In this document: piece by piece, positions 42,683 to 52,137 of the stretch
Layout: every line of letters begins with the position of its first letter
Numbering within the stretch: the stretch's first letter is position 1
Assembly: GCF_000425625.1 (NCBI RefSeq)
Contig: NZ_KE384409.1
Span: 1 to 64,000 of the forward strand
Source of the DNA: Stutzerimonas azotifigens DSM 17556
Lineage (GTDB): Bacteria > Pseudomonadota > Gammaproteobacteria > Pseudomonadales > Pseudomonadaceae
Reading direction: 5' to 3'
DNA: 64,000 nucleotides
Notes under the pieces: model-generated
What the model was told of the DNA's origin: nothing
Seen by the model: only the letters and a program-made list of their open reading frames with translations
Databases searched by the model: none
Made by a program: the position numbers and the translations under genes

Positions 42683-44896
42683 ATGACCACCATGCCACGC
42701 CCCATTTACGAGACCAAAGAGGAAAAGGACATCGACCTTGCCCACCTCTTTGCCACCTTCATCAACAACCGCGGCCTCATCCTGGGCATCACCGGTTTCT
42801 TCGCAGCGATCGGCATCGCCTATGCCCTGCTGGCGACCCCGGTGTACATGGCCAGCGCCATGATCCAGATCGAGCCGAAGGCGGGTCTGCCGAGCCTGAC
42901 CGACGTGGTCTCGAGCAACCCGCCGGTGACTCCGGCGCAGACCGAGATCGCCCTGCTCAAGTCGCGCGCCGTGGTCGGCGCCGCGGTCGACAACCTCAGC
43001 CTCGACATCATCATCAAGCCGCACTACTTCCCGATCTTCGGGGAGTTCATGGCGCGCCGCTTCGAGCCCACCGAAGAAGGCGAGCTGGGCTGGTACCCGG
43101 CCGGTCTCGAATCCTACGCGTGGGGCGGCGAGAAGCTGGCCGTCACCCGCCTGATCGTTCCGGACAAGGTGCACGGCAAGGAGCTGACCCTCGAGGCCGC
43201 GGAGAACAACGGTTTCATCCTGCGTGACGCCGACGACGAAGTGGTCCTGCAGGGCACCGTCGGCACCCCGGCGGAGAACGCCGACTACGCGATCGAGGTG
43301 AGCGAACTGGTCGCCCGCCCCGGCACCACCTTCACGGTCATCAAGAACCGCACCTACAGCACCACCGAGGCGCTGCAGGAACGCCTGGCCGCCGCCGAGC
43401 GCGGCAAGCAGTCCGGCATCGTCAGCGTGACGCTGGAGGACACCGACCCGGCCAAGGCCGAGCGCGTGCTCGAGGAAGTGGCGCGGCTGTACGTCGAGCA
43501 GAACGTCGCGCGCAACGCCGCCGAGGCGACCAAGAGCCTGGAGTTCCTCAGCCAGCAGGTGCCGCAGGTGCGTCGCCAGCTCGAGACCGCCCAGACCGCA
43601 CTGAATTCCTACCAGACCAACGCCCGCTCGGTGGACATCAGCGCCGAAACGCAAGGGGTGCTGGACCAGATCGTCGATCTGGACAAGGAAATCTCGGAGC
43701 AGAATCTCAAGCGTACCGAGATGGAACACCGCTTCACCCGCCAGCACCCGAACTTCCAGGCGCTGCTGAACCAGATCAACCAGCTGCAGACCCAGAAGGC
43801 GGAACTGGAAGCGCGCATCGACAAATTGCCGGCCACGCAGAAAGAATTGCTGCGTCTGACCCGCGACGTGGAAGTGGCCTCGGAAACCTACTCCATGCTG
43901 CTGAACAAGACCCAGGAGCTGGACATCATCCGTGCCGGCACCGTGGGCAACGTGCGCATCATCGACCACGCCGCCGCCGACGTGGAAAACCCGGTCAAGC
44001 CCAACAAGCCGCTGGTGGTCATCGTCGCCACCCTGCTCGGCGGCCTGATCGCGGTGCTCTTCGTCTACGTTCGCGAAGCGCTCAAGCGCGGCGTCGAGAA
44101 CCCCGAGGACATCGAGCGCCATGGCATCCCGGTCTATGCGGCCATCCCGTTCAGCGAGAAGCAGGGCACGCTGGAGAAGCGCCTGGCCAACTTCAAGCGC
44201 GACAAGAGCGCGGCCTCCTACCTGCTGTCGGTCAACGACCCGGCCGACCTGGCCACCGAGGCCATGCGCAGCCTGCGCACCAGCCTGCACTTCGCGATGA
44301 TCGAGGCGAAGAACAACGTGCTGATGATCACCGGCCCGAGCCCGGCGGTCGGCAAGTCCTTCGTCACCAGCAACCTGGCGGTGGTCATCGCCCAGTCCGG
44401 CAAGAAGGTCCTGCTGATCGACGCCGACATGCGCAAGGGCTACCTGCACAAGGTCATGCGCGTCCAGGGCGAGAAGGGCCTGTCGGACATCCTGTCCGGC
44501 CGCGTCACCCTCTTCGATGCCATCCAGAAGACCCAGCTGAACAACCTGCACGTGGTCACCCACGGCCAGCTGCCGCCGAACCCGTCCGAACTGCTCATGC
44601 ACGAGAACTTCGCCCGGTTCGTCAAGGAAGTCAGCACCATGTACGACCTGGTGATCTTCGACACCCCGCCGATCCTCGCGGTGACCGACGCCGCCCTGGT
44701 CGGCAGCCAGGCCGGCACCACCCTGATGGTCACCCGCTACGGACTGAACGGCATCAAGGAGATCGAGGCTGCCAAGCGCCGCCTCGAGCAGAACGGCCTG
44801 CTGGTCAAGGGCGTGATCTTCAACGCCGTCGAGCGCAAGGCGTCCGCCTACGGCGAGTACGGCTACTACCAGTACGAGTACCAACCGACCAAGTAA
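42683..44896 (+). CDS. wzc: Polysaccharide co-polymerase / bacterial tyrosine kinase (Wzc-like)
   Basis: 737 residues. A Wzz domain with a first membrane helix at about 33-53, a long periplasmic coiled part, a second helix near PLVVIVATLLGGLIAVLFVY, then a cytoplasmic BY-kinase: Walker A SPAVGKSF, Walker A' LLIDADMRKG, Walker B VIFDTPP. The last 17 residues hold six tyrosines (YGEYGYYQYEY), the autophosphorylation cluster. It sets chain length and works with Wza for export. Confidence 0.93.
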   Translation: MTTMPRPIYETKEEKDIDLAHLFATFINNRGLILGITGFFAAIGIAYALLATPVYMASAMIQIEPKAGLPSLTDVVSSNPPVTPAQTEIALLKSRAVVGAAVDNLSLDIIIKPHYFPIFGEFMARRFEPTEEGELGWYPAGLESYAWGGEKLAVTRLIVPDKVHGKELTLEAAENNGFILRDADDEVVLQGTVGTPAENADYAIEVSELVARPGTTFTVIKNRTYSTTEALQERLAAAERGKQSGIVSVTLEDTDPAKAERVLEEVARLYVEQNVARNAAEATKSLEFLSQQVPQVRRQLETAQTALNSYQTNARSVDISAETQGVLDQIVDLDKEISEQNLKRTEMEHRFTRQHPNFQALLNQINQLQTQKAELEARIDKLPATQKELLRLTRDVEVASETYSMLLNKTQELDIIRAGTVGNVRIIDHAAADVENPVKPNKPLVVIVATLLGGLIAVLFVYVREALKRGVENPEDIERHGIPVYAAIPFSEKQGTLEKRLANFKRDKSAASYLLSVNDPADLATEAMRSLRTSLHFAMIEAKNNVLMITGPSPAVGKSFVTSNLAVVIAQSGKKVLLIDADMRKGYLHKVMRVQGEKGLSDILSGRVTLFDAIQKTQLNNLHVVTHGQLPPNPSELLMHENFARFVKEVSTMYDLVIFDTPPILAVTDAALVGSQAGTTLMVTRYGLNGIKEIEAAKRRLEQNGLLVKGVIFNAVERKASAYGEYGYYQYEYQPTK

Positions 44897-44904
44897 GTGC
44901 GAAC

Positions 44905-44928
44905 GGCGGGCCGGCCTGTCGGCCCGCC
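44905..44928 (+). terminator. Strong stem-loop between wzc and the GH5 gene
   Basis: Perfect 9-bp stem GGCGGGCCG/CGGCCCGCC, loop of six bases, 8 bases after the wzc stop codon. No T-run follows. It may attenuate transcription or protect the upstream mRNA, separating the regulatory genes from the assembly genes. Confidence 0.5.
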
Positions 44929-45134
44929 TCGCGCTGACTCGGCATCACCGCCCCCTCCAAGAACAATGCGGCGGATGCTGAAAGGGAATTCCAGCGACGC
45001 GCATGTGTCAATGACGAGCCTGCCGGGCCGGCTCCGGCCGGTCACGCGTCCACGGGCGCTGCTCGTCGCTCCCATGGCGACCCCATTCGAACCGATCGCG
45101 CGGCAGTTGGCTGCCCCCGCGCAGGTGTAGTGCT

Positions 45135-46253
45135 ATGACGATGAACATCCAAAAGCGGACCGCACGGGCCGCGACCATCGCCCTCGGGCTGGCCGCCGCA
45201 CTGGCCGGCGCGTCCGCTTTCGCGGCCGACCAGCCGGACGGCTCGCGCGGCATCCCCCTGGTCGGCATCAACATGTCCGGCGCCGGCTTCGCGCCGGAAG
45301 TGCTGCCGGGCAAGAACGGCACCAACTATTTCTATCCGGAGAAGCGCCACTTCACCTATTACCGGCAGAAGGGCATCACGCTGATCCGCTTCCCCTTCAT
45401 CTGGGAGCGGGTGCAGCACGACCTCGGCGCCCGCCTCGACTTCGAGCAGATCCGCCTGCTCAAGCGCACCCTCGACTACGCGCACCAGAACGGCCAGCAG
45501 GTCATCCTCGACATGCACAACTACGGCCGCTACAAGGACCAGCTGATCGGCTCCTCGGCGGTGCCCTACTCCGCCTACGCCGAGGTCTGGCGCGAACTCG
45601 CCGAGACCTTCAAGGACCATCCCGCGCTGCACGGCTACGACATCATGAACGAGCCGCACGGCACCGTCGGCCTCTGGCCCGGGGCCGCCCAGGCGGCGGT
45701 CGACGCCATCCGCGAAGTAGATCGCGAGACGCTGATCTTCGTCGAGGGCGAACGCTGGTCCAGTGCCTACCACTGGCCGCAGGTCAACGCCAACCTGCTG
45801 ATCAAGGACCCGTCCAACCGCATCGTCTACGAAGGTCACCTCTACTTCGATCCGGACTTCTCCGGCCGCTACCAGAAGGGCAATCCCGACGAGGTCGACC
45901 CGATGCTCGGCGTCGAGCGCGCGCGGCCCTTCGTCGAATGGCTCAAGCGCCACGGCCAAAAGGGCTTCCTCGGCGAATACGGCGTGCCCGGCGACTCGCC
46001 GGCGATGCTGCAGGCGATGGACAACATGCTGCAGTACCTCAACGAGAACTGCATCCCCAGCGCCTACTGGGCCGGCGGCCCGGGCTGGAACAACTATGCG
46101 CTGAGCGTCGAGCCGCGGGCCGATGGCGCCGACCGCCCGCAGCTGGCGATCCTGCAGAAGCACCTCGACAACGATTGCACCGAGTACGGGCCCACCCCGG
46201 ACGCGTCCGGCGACGGCGCGGCCTCCGCGCCGGCTACCCAACCTCAGGAGTGA
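45135..46253 (+). CDS. Secreted glycoside hydrolase family 5 (endoglucanase type)
   Basis: 372 residues. A signal peptide (cleavage near residues 30-31, AFA/AD) precedes a GH5 barrel: general acid Glu173 in IMNEPHG, nucleophile Glu281 in GFLGEYGVP, with DMHNY and LIRFPFIWERVQ as supporting motifs. GH5 enzymes mostly cut beta-1,4 glucans or mannans. In an exopolysaccharide locus it would trim or release chains in the periplasm. The tail is Ala/Pro-rich. Confidence 0.9.
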   Translation: MTMNIQKRTARAATIALGLAAALAGASAFAADQPDGSRGIPLVGINMSGAGFAPEVLPGKNGTNYFYPEKRHFTYYRQKGITLIRFPFIWERVQHDLGARLDFEQIRLLKRTLDYAHQNGQQVILDMHNYGRYKDQLIGSSAVPYSAYAEVWRELAETFKDHPALHGYDIMNEPHGTVGLWPGAAQAAVDAIREVDRETLIFVEGERWSSAYHWPQVNANLLIKDPSNRIVYEGHLYFDPDFSGRYQKGNPDEVDPMLGVERARPFVEWLKRHGQKGFLGEYGVPGDSPAMLQAMDNMLQYLNENCIPSAYWAGGPGWNNYALSVEPRADGADRPQLAILQKHLDNDCTEYGPTPDASGDGAASAPATQPQE

Positions 46254-46258
46254 GTGAC

Positions 46259-47446
46259 ATGAAATTCGGCCTGCTTTGGCATTCCTTTTCATCCGGGAAC
46301 CTGGGTGTCGGCGCACTGAGCATCTCCAACATGCTGCTCATCGACGAGGCCGCCCGGCGCAAGGGCATCACCCCCGAATTCCTCATCATCGGCTCCTCCG
46401 GCCCGTGCGATTACCCGCCGTCGATGGAGCGCTTCAACTACGAGTTCATCGAGTTCAACGAGAAGAGCCTGCTGAAGAGCCCGCACAAGCTGATCAAGGC
46501 GATCGGCTCCTGCGACGCCATCTTCGACATCGGCGAAGGCGACAGCTTCTCCGACATCTACGGCAGCAAGCGGCTGATCAAGCTGCTGCTGAGCAAGGGC
46601 ATGGCGCTGATGGGCCGCGTGCCGCTGATTCTCTCGCCGCAGACCATCGGCCCGTTCAAGTCCGACACCAACGCCAGGGCGGCCGCCTGGGTGATGAAGA
46701 AGAGCACCATGGTGTTCGCCCGCGACCACCAGTCCTTCGCGGTGCTCGAGCAGCTCGGCGTGCCGAACCGCGACGAAGTCATCGACGTCGCCTTCGCCCT
46801 GCCCTTCGAGCGCGCCAGCGAGATGCGCGCGCCCGGGCGGCTGGCGGTGGGCATCAGCGTCTCGGCGCTGCTGCACCATGGCGGCTACGAAGGCACCGCC
46901 AACCAGTTCGGCCTGCGCGCCGACTACAAGGCGCTGACCGACCAGCTGATCGAAGCCCTGCTCGGCCAGGGTCACGAGGTGCACCTGGTGCCGCACGTGA
47001 TCCCGCTCGGCTTCCCCGCCGAGGACGACTTCGCCATCTCGCAGACACTGCAGCAGCGCCACCCGGCGCTGAAGCTGGCGCCGCGCTTCAAGGGCCCGGT
47101 CGAGGCCAAGTCCTACATCAGCGGGCTGGACTTCTTCATCGGCGCGCGCATGCACGCCACCATCGGCGCCTTCTCCGCCGGCGTGCCGGTGGTGCCGCTG
47201 GCCTACAGCCGCAAGTTCGCCGGACTCTACGAGTCGCTGGACTACCACCGGGTGGTCGACCTGAAGACCGAGACCACCGAAAGCGCGCTGCAGAAGGTGC
47301 TGGCGCATCTCGAGCAACGCGACCGGCTCAAGGCCGAGGTGGAGGCCAGCTCCGAGATCATCCGGCGCAAGCTCGCCGCCTACAGCTACGCCCTCGAGGG
47401 CCTGATGACCTCGTTGCGGCAAGGCCAGCCTGCGTACCAGGAATAG
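46259..47446 (+). CDS. Polysaccharide pyruvyl transferase family protein
   Basis: 395 residues. GT-B-like PS_pyruv_trans fold: start FGLLWHSFSSGNLGVGALSI, IFDIGEGDSFSDIYG, PLILSPQTIGPF and the late FFIGARMHATIGAFSAGVPV signature. It ketal-links pyruvate from phosphoenolpyruvate onto a sugar of the repeat unit, giving the polymer negative charge. It starts 5 bases after the GH5 stop and ends 2 bases before the flippase gene, so the operon is tight. Confidence 0.9.
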   Translation: MKFGLLWHSFSSGNLGVGALSISNMLLIDEAARRKGITPEFLIIGSSGPCDYPPSMERFNYEFIEFNEKSLLKSPHKLIKAIGSCDAIFDIGEGDSFSDIYGSKRLIKLLLSKGMALMGRVPLILSPQTIGPFKSDTNARAAAWVMKKSTMVFARDHQSFAVLEQLGVPNRDEVIDVAFALPFERASEMRAPGRLAVGISVSALLHHGGYEGTANQFGLRADYKALTDQLIEALLGQGHEVHLVPHVIPLGFPAEDDFAISQTLQQRHPALKLAPRFKGPVEAKSYISGLDFFIGARMHATIGAFSAGVPVVPLAYSRKFAGLYESLDYHRVVDLKTETTESALQKVLAHLEQRDRLKAEVEASSEIIRRKLAAYSYALEGLMTSLRQGQPAYQE

Positions 47447-47448
47447 GC

Positions 47449-48726
47449 ATGCGCGACCACGCCCTGATGGGAATCACCACCGCGGCCAGGACCGCGGTGG
47501 CGCTCGGCACCCTGCTCATCCTGGCGCGCACGCTGGGACCGAGCGACTTCGGCTTCCTTTCCATCGTCATCACCTGGTCGACCATCGTCGCGCTGGTGAC
47601 CGACTACGGCTTCGGCATGCGCGCGTTGCGCGACATCGGCGCGGAGCGCGAACGGGCCGGGGAAATCATGTCCGCCAGCCTGGCGGCCAAGACCGCGCTG
47701 GTGGTGCCGGCCTGCCTGGTGCTGCTGCCGCTGATCCTGTTCGTTTTCGACCTGACCGCCACCGAGCGGGTCGCGGCGATCCTGTTCCTGCTCGGACAGC
47801 TGGCCTTCTCCTACGGCGACCTGACGCTGACAGTGTTCCGCAGCATCGGCCAGTTCCACCGCGAAACCCGCATCGTGGTGGTCACCGCGCTGATCCATTT
47901 CGCGCTGATCGGGCTGGCCATCCTGCTGCACAACGACATCTTCGCCGTCGGCCTGGCATTCCTCGTCTCGCGGCTGATCTATGCGGTCATGGCCCTGGGC
48001 GCGCTGTCACGCCTGGTGCAGCTGGGCGGCATCCTGCGCACGTCGCGCGCGGCGATCACCGACCGCTTCCGCACCTCCACCAGCTTCGCGGTGGACAGCG
48101 GCGCGACCAACATCTTCGCCCAGCTGGACGTCATCCTCGTCAACCACCTGGCGGGCCGCGAGGCGGCGGGCATCTACTTCGCCGGTTCGCGGCTGCTGCA
48201 GGGCGCGGTGCCGTTCAGCGTGCTGCTGGCCAGCGTGCACATCCCGCGCTTCGCCCACAAGCTGCACCACAACCTGCCCGGGCTGCTGCGCTACGGCGTG
48301 CGCATCCTCGGCGAATACGTGCTGATGGGGCTGGTCTTCGCCCTCGCCTTTTACTTCATCGGCCCGCTGTTCACCGACCACTTCCTCGGCGCCGGGTATG
48401 CCGAGCTAAACACCCTGTGGCTGGCCTTCGCCTGCTTCACCGCCGCGCGCTTCGTCGCCGCCGGCCTCGGCGTGCAGCTGATGGCCCTCGGCACCGGCTT
48501 CCTGCGCACCTTCGGGATCATCGCCTCGGGCGTGATCACGGTGCTCTGCTACTGGCTGTTCATCCCCCGCTACGGCATCCAGGCGGCGCCCTGGGTGTCG
48601 ACGCTGGGCATGGTCGTGCTGACCCTGATCTACGGGCTGGCGGTGGCGCGGATCTACCGCGGCCGCCGGCAGGCCGCCCCGCACCCCATTCAATCGACGG
48701 CCGACACCTCCGATGTCGGCGGCTAA
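47449..48726 (+). CDS. wzx: Polysaccharide flippase (Wzx/MATE-like)
   Basis: 425 residues with 12 or so hydrophobic helices. The N-terminal pair GITTAARTAVALGTLLILAR and ARTLGPSDFGFLSI is typical of the polysaccharide-transport family (PST/MVF). It moves the lipid-linked repeat unit over the inner membrane. Start ATG lies 2 bases after the pyruvyl transferase stop. No ribosome site is strong, so translation may be coupled. Confidence 0.88.
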   Translation: MRDHALMGITTAARTAVALGTLLILARTLGPSDFGFLSIVITWSTIVALVTDYGFGMRALRDIGAERERAGEIMSASLAAKTALVVPACLVLLPLILFVFDLTATERVAAILFLLGQLAFSYGDLTLTVFRSIGQFHRETRIVVVTALIHFALIGLAILLHNDIFAVGLAFLVSRLIYAVMALGALSRLVQLGGILRTSRAAITDRFRTSTSFAVDSGATNIFAQLDVILVNHLAGREAAGIYFAGSRLLQGAVPFSVLLASVHIPRFAHKLHHNLPGLLRYGVRILGEYVLMGLVFALAFYFIGPLFTDHFLGAGYAELNTLWLAFACFTAARFVAAGLGVQLMALGTGFLRTFGIIASGVITVLCYWLFIPRYGIQAAPWVSTLGMVVLTLIYGLAVARIYRGRRQAAPHPIQSTADTSDVGG

Positions 48727-48739
48727 AGGAAAGGCTCGA

Positions 48740-49990
48740 ATGAAAGAGTTACTCAATCGCGTGCTGAAGAACGACCTGTGCAGCGGCTGCGGGATGTGCA
48801 GCTCGCTCGCGGACGACGACGCGATCCGGATGCGCATCGGCGCCGACGGCTACCGGCGTCCGTTCCTCAACGCCGAGTACCGCGACAAGCCGGTGGCGGA
48901 CAAGGCCACCACCGAGACCTTCGGCAAGTCCTGCCCGGCGCTGAACCTGGACATCCGCCCGTACAAGACCGAGCACTACCACCCCATCTGGGGCGAGGTG
49001 CTGGAAGCGCGCAAGGGCTACTCGACCGACGCGGAAATCCGCCGCGTGGGGTCCTCCGGCGGGGTGATCTCGGCGCTGGCGCAATACTGCCTGGACAGGG
49101 GCCTGGTCGACGGGGTGATCCAGATCCAGGCGTCCGACAGGGACCCGCTGGAAAACGTCGCGGTCATCAGCCGTTCGCGCAACAACATCATCGCGTCCTC
49201 GGGTTCGCGCTACGCCCCCGCCTCGCCCGCCGAGGCGCTGAAATGGGTGGCGATGTCCACCGAGAAATACCTGTTCATCGGCAAGCCCTGCGACGTCGGC
49301 GCGGTCCGCCAGCTGCAGGCGCACAACCCGCGGCTGAAGGCCAACATCCCCTACATCGTCTCGTTCATGTGCGCCGGCACGCCGAGCCTCGCCGGCACCC
49401 ACCAGGTGCTGGAAAAGCTCGGCGTGGCGCGCGACGAGGTGACCGCCTTCCGCTACCGCGGCGATGGCTGGCCGGGGCTGACCAAGGCCACGCTGAAGAA
49501 CGGCGAAGAGAAGACCATGACCTACAACGACTCCTGGGGAAAGGTGCTCAACCGGCACCTGCAGACACGCTGCAAGATCTGCCCCGACGGCATCGGCGAG
49601 TTCGCCGACATCGTCTGCGCAGACGGCTGGGAGGGCGATGACAAGGGATATCCATCATTCGAAGAGCGCGAAGGAAACTCTCTGATCCTGATTCGCTCTG
49701 AAGTGGGTCGCGAGCTGTTTCGCAACGCAGAGGCCGATGGCGTGGTCAAAAGCGAGAGTTTCGATACCGAAGGCATCTTTGCCATCCAGCCGTTCCAGTA
49801 CTACCGCCGGACCACCATCCTCCCGCGGTTGCTGGCGATGAAGGTGCTGCTGCTGAAGACGCCGAGCTACAAGGGCTTCGAGCTCGGCAAGGGGATGCGT
49901 CGCATCGGGCTGTACCAGAGCTTCAAGGCGTTCACCGGCCTGCTGGTGCGGCGCAAGAAGATCAAGCAGCGCACGCTGGAAACGGCGTGA
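48740..49990 (+). CDS. FrhB-domain (F420 hydrogenase beta subunit-like) Fe-S protein
   Basis: 416 residues. A ferredoxin-like 4Fe-4S motif CSGCGMC near residue 13 with a following KSCPAL, then the FrhB N- and C-terminal domains (RRVGSSGGVISALAQYCL, KPCDVGAVRQLQ, CKICPDGIGEFADIVCADGW). Known homologues use flavin and Fe-S to reduce F420 or ferredoxin, but pseudomonads lack F420 metabolism as far as known. Homologues often sit beside pyruvyl transferases in polysaccharide loci; the reaction there is unknown. Confidence 0.85.
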   Translation: MKELLNRVLKNDLCSGCGMCSSLADDDAIRMRIGADGYRRPFLNAEYRDKPVADKATTETFGKSCPALNLDIRPYKTEHYHPIWGEVLEARKGYSTDAEIRRVGSSGGVISALAQYCLDRGLVDGVIQIQASDRDPLENVAVISRSRNNIIASSGSRYAPASPAEALKWVAMSTEKYLFIGKPCDVGAVRQLQAHNPRLKANIPYIVSFMCAGTPSLAGTHQVLEKLGVARDEVTAFRYRGDGWPGLTKATLKNGEEKTMTYNDSWGKVLNRHLQTRCKICPDGIGEFADIVCADGWEGDDKGYPSFEEREGNSLILIRSEVGRELFRNAEADGVVKSESFDTEGIFAIQPFQYYRRTTILPRLLAMKVLLLKTPSYKGFELGKGMRRIGLYQSFKAFTGLLVRRKKIKQRTLETA

Positions 49991-50039
49991 CCGTGCGCAA
50001 CGCTCAGGGAACCACGACTAGGGATTCAGGTTGGATGCG

Positions 50040-51296
50040 ATGAGCAGTTTTTCTTCCAGATTCTTCTTCCTTCCGCTTCTGGTGCTGGCGATCGTCCTGC
50101 ACTTTTCCGTCTTCGGCGAAAGCCCGCACAACCCCTATGGCCTGAAAGGGATCAACGAGGCGTATCTGGCGATCTGCCTCGCCTTCACCCTGCTGCTGGT
50201 GCTGTCGTCCACCGAGGAGGCTCCGCGCGAGTTCCGCATCCTCATCTACTACTGCGTCTACAGCATCTTCGTATTCACCTTCCTGCCCGCTGTGTTCGCC
50301 AAGTACACCTACGGGCAGCCGATCGCCTACGGGCTCATCGAGGAACGGCGGGTGATGTTCTCGCTCGGCTTCGCGCCGCTGCTGTTCCTTGGCAAGCGGG
50401 TCACCCCGCTGCAGTTCGAGCGCGGTCTGCTGTATGCCGCGCTGATCGCCGCCTTCCTGTCGTGGTGCTTCAAGTTCGGGGTGATCCCGGACATGCGCAC
50501 CGAGGTGCGTTCCGACGACCGTCCGGACCGCTCCACCATCGGCCCGCTGCTGCTGTGCATCGCCTACTTCTACTGCATCCAGGTGTGGTCGAAGGGCGCC
50601 TCGCCCATCGATGGCGGCAAGCGCAGCAAGAACTTCTTCCTGCTGGTCGCGGCGATCCTGCTGCTGACCCTGGTGTTCGCCACCCAGACCCGCCAGCTGA
50701 TCGTGCTGTGCCTGGCCTTCACCCTGTTCTGCCTGCGCGCCAAGGCGATCCTGTGGGCCGCCAGCCTGTCGATCCTGCTGTCGCCGTTCTACTTCTATCC
50801 GAGCCTGCTGGAAGTGCTCGGCTTCAACGCCGACTTCTACGACAGCACGCTGGAAGGCGACATCGACGAAGGCGTGCGGCCGATAACCATCAACACCATC
50901 TTCAGCCATCTGCACGTGGTGAACTGGCTGCCCAGCGGATCGCTGTCGCTGCTTTGGCAGGACGGCTTCGTCCCCTACTTCGGCGAGCACTTCTTCCTGT
51001 CCGACGTGGGCATCTTCGGCACCCTGTTCCGCTTCGGCTTCCTCACCTTCCTGATTCTCCCGGTGACCCTGTTCGTCTATCACCGGATCGCCAAGACCAT
51101 TGCCAGCGACATGAGCTTCATCTACCCGGCGGTACTCGCCATGTTCGTCATCTGGCCGCTCAACGGCCTGATGGAATACGCGCAATCGATGTTCGCCATG
51201 TTGTTCGTCATTCACTCACTCAAGGCTCGTCACCTTCGCAGGCAGGAATATATCCATGAACGTCGCGCTTATTCTCAACTACAAGGCAGCTACTGA
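50040..51296 (+). CDS. O-antigen/exopolysaccharide polymerase-like membrane protein (Wzy candidate)
   Basis: 418 residues with about 10-12 membrane helices and one large periplasmic loop (about residues 260-315, LEGDIDEGVRPITIN), the layout of Wzy polymerases and WaaL ligases. Sequence is not well conserved in this family, so the call rests on topology and on being the only such protein in a locus with Wzx, Wzc and Wza. Its end overlaps the next gene by 41 bases. The ATG at 50040 is preferred over a TTG at 50031. Confidence 0.75.
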   Translation: MSSFSSRFFFLPLLVLAIVLHFSVFGESPHNPYGLKGINEAYLAICLAFTLLLVLSSTEEAPREFRILIYYCVYSIFVFTFLPAVFAKYTYGQPIAYGLIEERRVMFSLGFAPLLFLGKRVTPLQFERGLLYAALIAAFLSWCFKFGVIPDMRTEVRSDDRPDRSTIGPLLLCIAYFYCIQVWSKGASPIDGGKRSKNFFLLVAAILLLTLVFATQTRQLIVLCLAFTLFCLRAKAILWAASLSILLSPFYFYPSLLEVLGFNADFYDSTLEGDIDEGVRPITINTIFSHLHVVNWLPSGSLSLLWQDGFVPYFGEHFFLSDVGIFGTLFRFGFLTFLILPVTLFVYHRIAKTIASDMSFIYPAVLAMFVIWPLNGLMEYAQSMFAMLFVIHSLKARHLRRQEYIHERRAYSQLQGSY

Positions 51297-52137
51297 GACC
51301 GTCAGTTGCGCCGAGAGCCTGCTCGCTCACTGCCCGGCGCTGGACCATGTGGTGATCGTCGACAACGACTCGCAGGACGGCTCGGTCGAGGCCCTGAAGG
51401 CTTGGCGTGAGGCCAAGGAGCCCACGCGCGCCACCGTGCTCGCCAACCCGGAGAACAACGGCTATGCCGGCGGCAACAACTTCGGCCTGCGCTGGGCGCT
51501 GGAGCACCTGGACGTCGAATACTTCTGGGTGGTCAACAACGACACCTACGTCGACTCCGACGCCTTCCAGCCACTGCTCGAGGCGCTGCGCGAGAATGAT
51601 CGCCAGTTCGTCGGCTCCGCGGTGCTCAGCTCCGACAGCGGCAAGCTCGAATGCTTCGGCGGCGGCAAGCTCTATCCGCTGCTCGGCAAGGCCCGGCTGC
51701 TGGGCAAGGGGCAGACGGTCGAGGAGGTGCTGGCCACCGGCGAGCAGCCCGATTACGTGATGGGTTGCAGCCTGGCGTTCTCCGCCGCGCTGATCGAACG
51801 GGTCGGCATGATGGACGAGACCTACTTCATGTACTCCGAGGAAGTGGACTGGCAGTTCCGCGCGCGCCGGCACGGCGTGGGCATTCGCGTGGTTCCGCAG
51901 AGCCGCGTGTACCACTACGGTTCGCTCGCCTCCAACGGCGGCCGTTCGGCCTTCTACCACTACTACCGCAACCGCGCGGCCACCCGCTTCAACAAGCGCT
52001 TCTACGGCCCTGCGTTCGCGCTCGCTTCGGCCTGCTTCCTGTCGGCGATCACGGTCGCCAAGGAAATCCGTCACCCCGCCCTTGCCTGGTCAGGCATCAA
52101 GGGTGCTTTCAAGGGAGTAACGATGAGTGTCAAGTGA
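51256..52137 (+). CDS. Glycosyltransferase family 2 (rhamnosyltransferase-like)
   Basis: 293 residues. GT-A fold: start VALILNYKAATETVSCAESL, VVIVDNDSQDGSV, NNGYAGGNNFGLRWAL, and FWVVNNDTYVDSDA as the metal-binding D-x-D-like region, MYSEEVDWQFRARRHG late. It adds one sugar to the lipid-linked chain on the cytoplasmic face. Donor sugar cannot be set. It overlaps the polymerase gene by 41 bases and the next gene by 11. Confidence 0.9.
   Translation: MNVALILNYKAATETVSCAESLLAHCPALDHVVIVDNDSQDGSVEALKAWREAKEPTRATVLANPENNGYAGGNNFGLRWALEHLDVEYFWVVNNDTYVDSDAFQPLLEALRENDRQFVGSAVLSSDSGKLECFGGGKLYPLLGKARLLGKGQTVEEVLATGEQPDYVMGCSLAFSAALIERVGMMDETYFMYSEEVDWQFRARRHGVGIRVVPQSRVYHYGSLASNGGRSAFYHYYRNRAATRFNKRFYGPAFALASACFLSAITVAKEIRHPALAWSGIKGAFKGVTMSVK

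Noticed and set aside
44965-45130. 54-codon frame starting MRRMLKGNSSDAHVSM before the GH5 gene
   Set aside because: No ribosome site, low-complexity Arg/Pro content, not coupled to the next gene.
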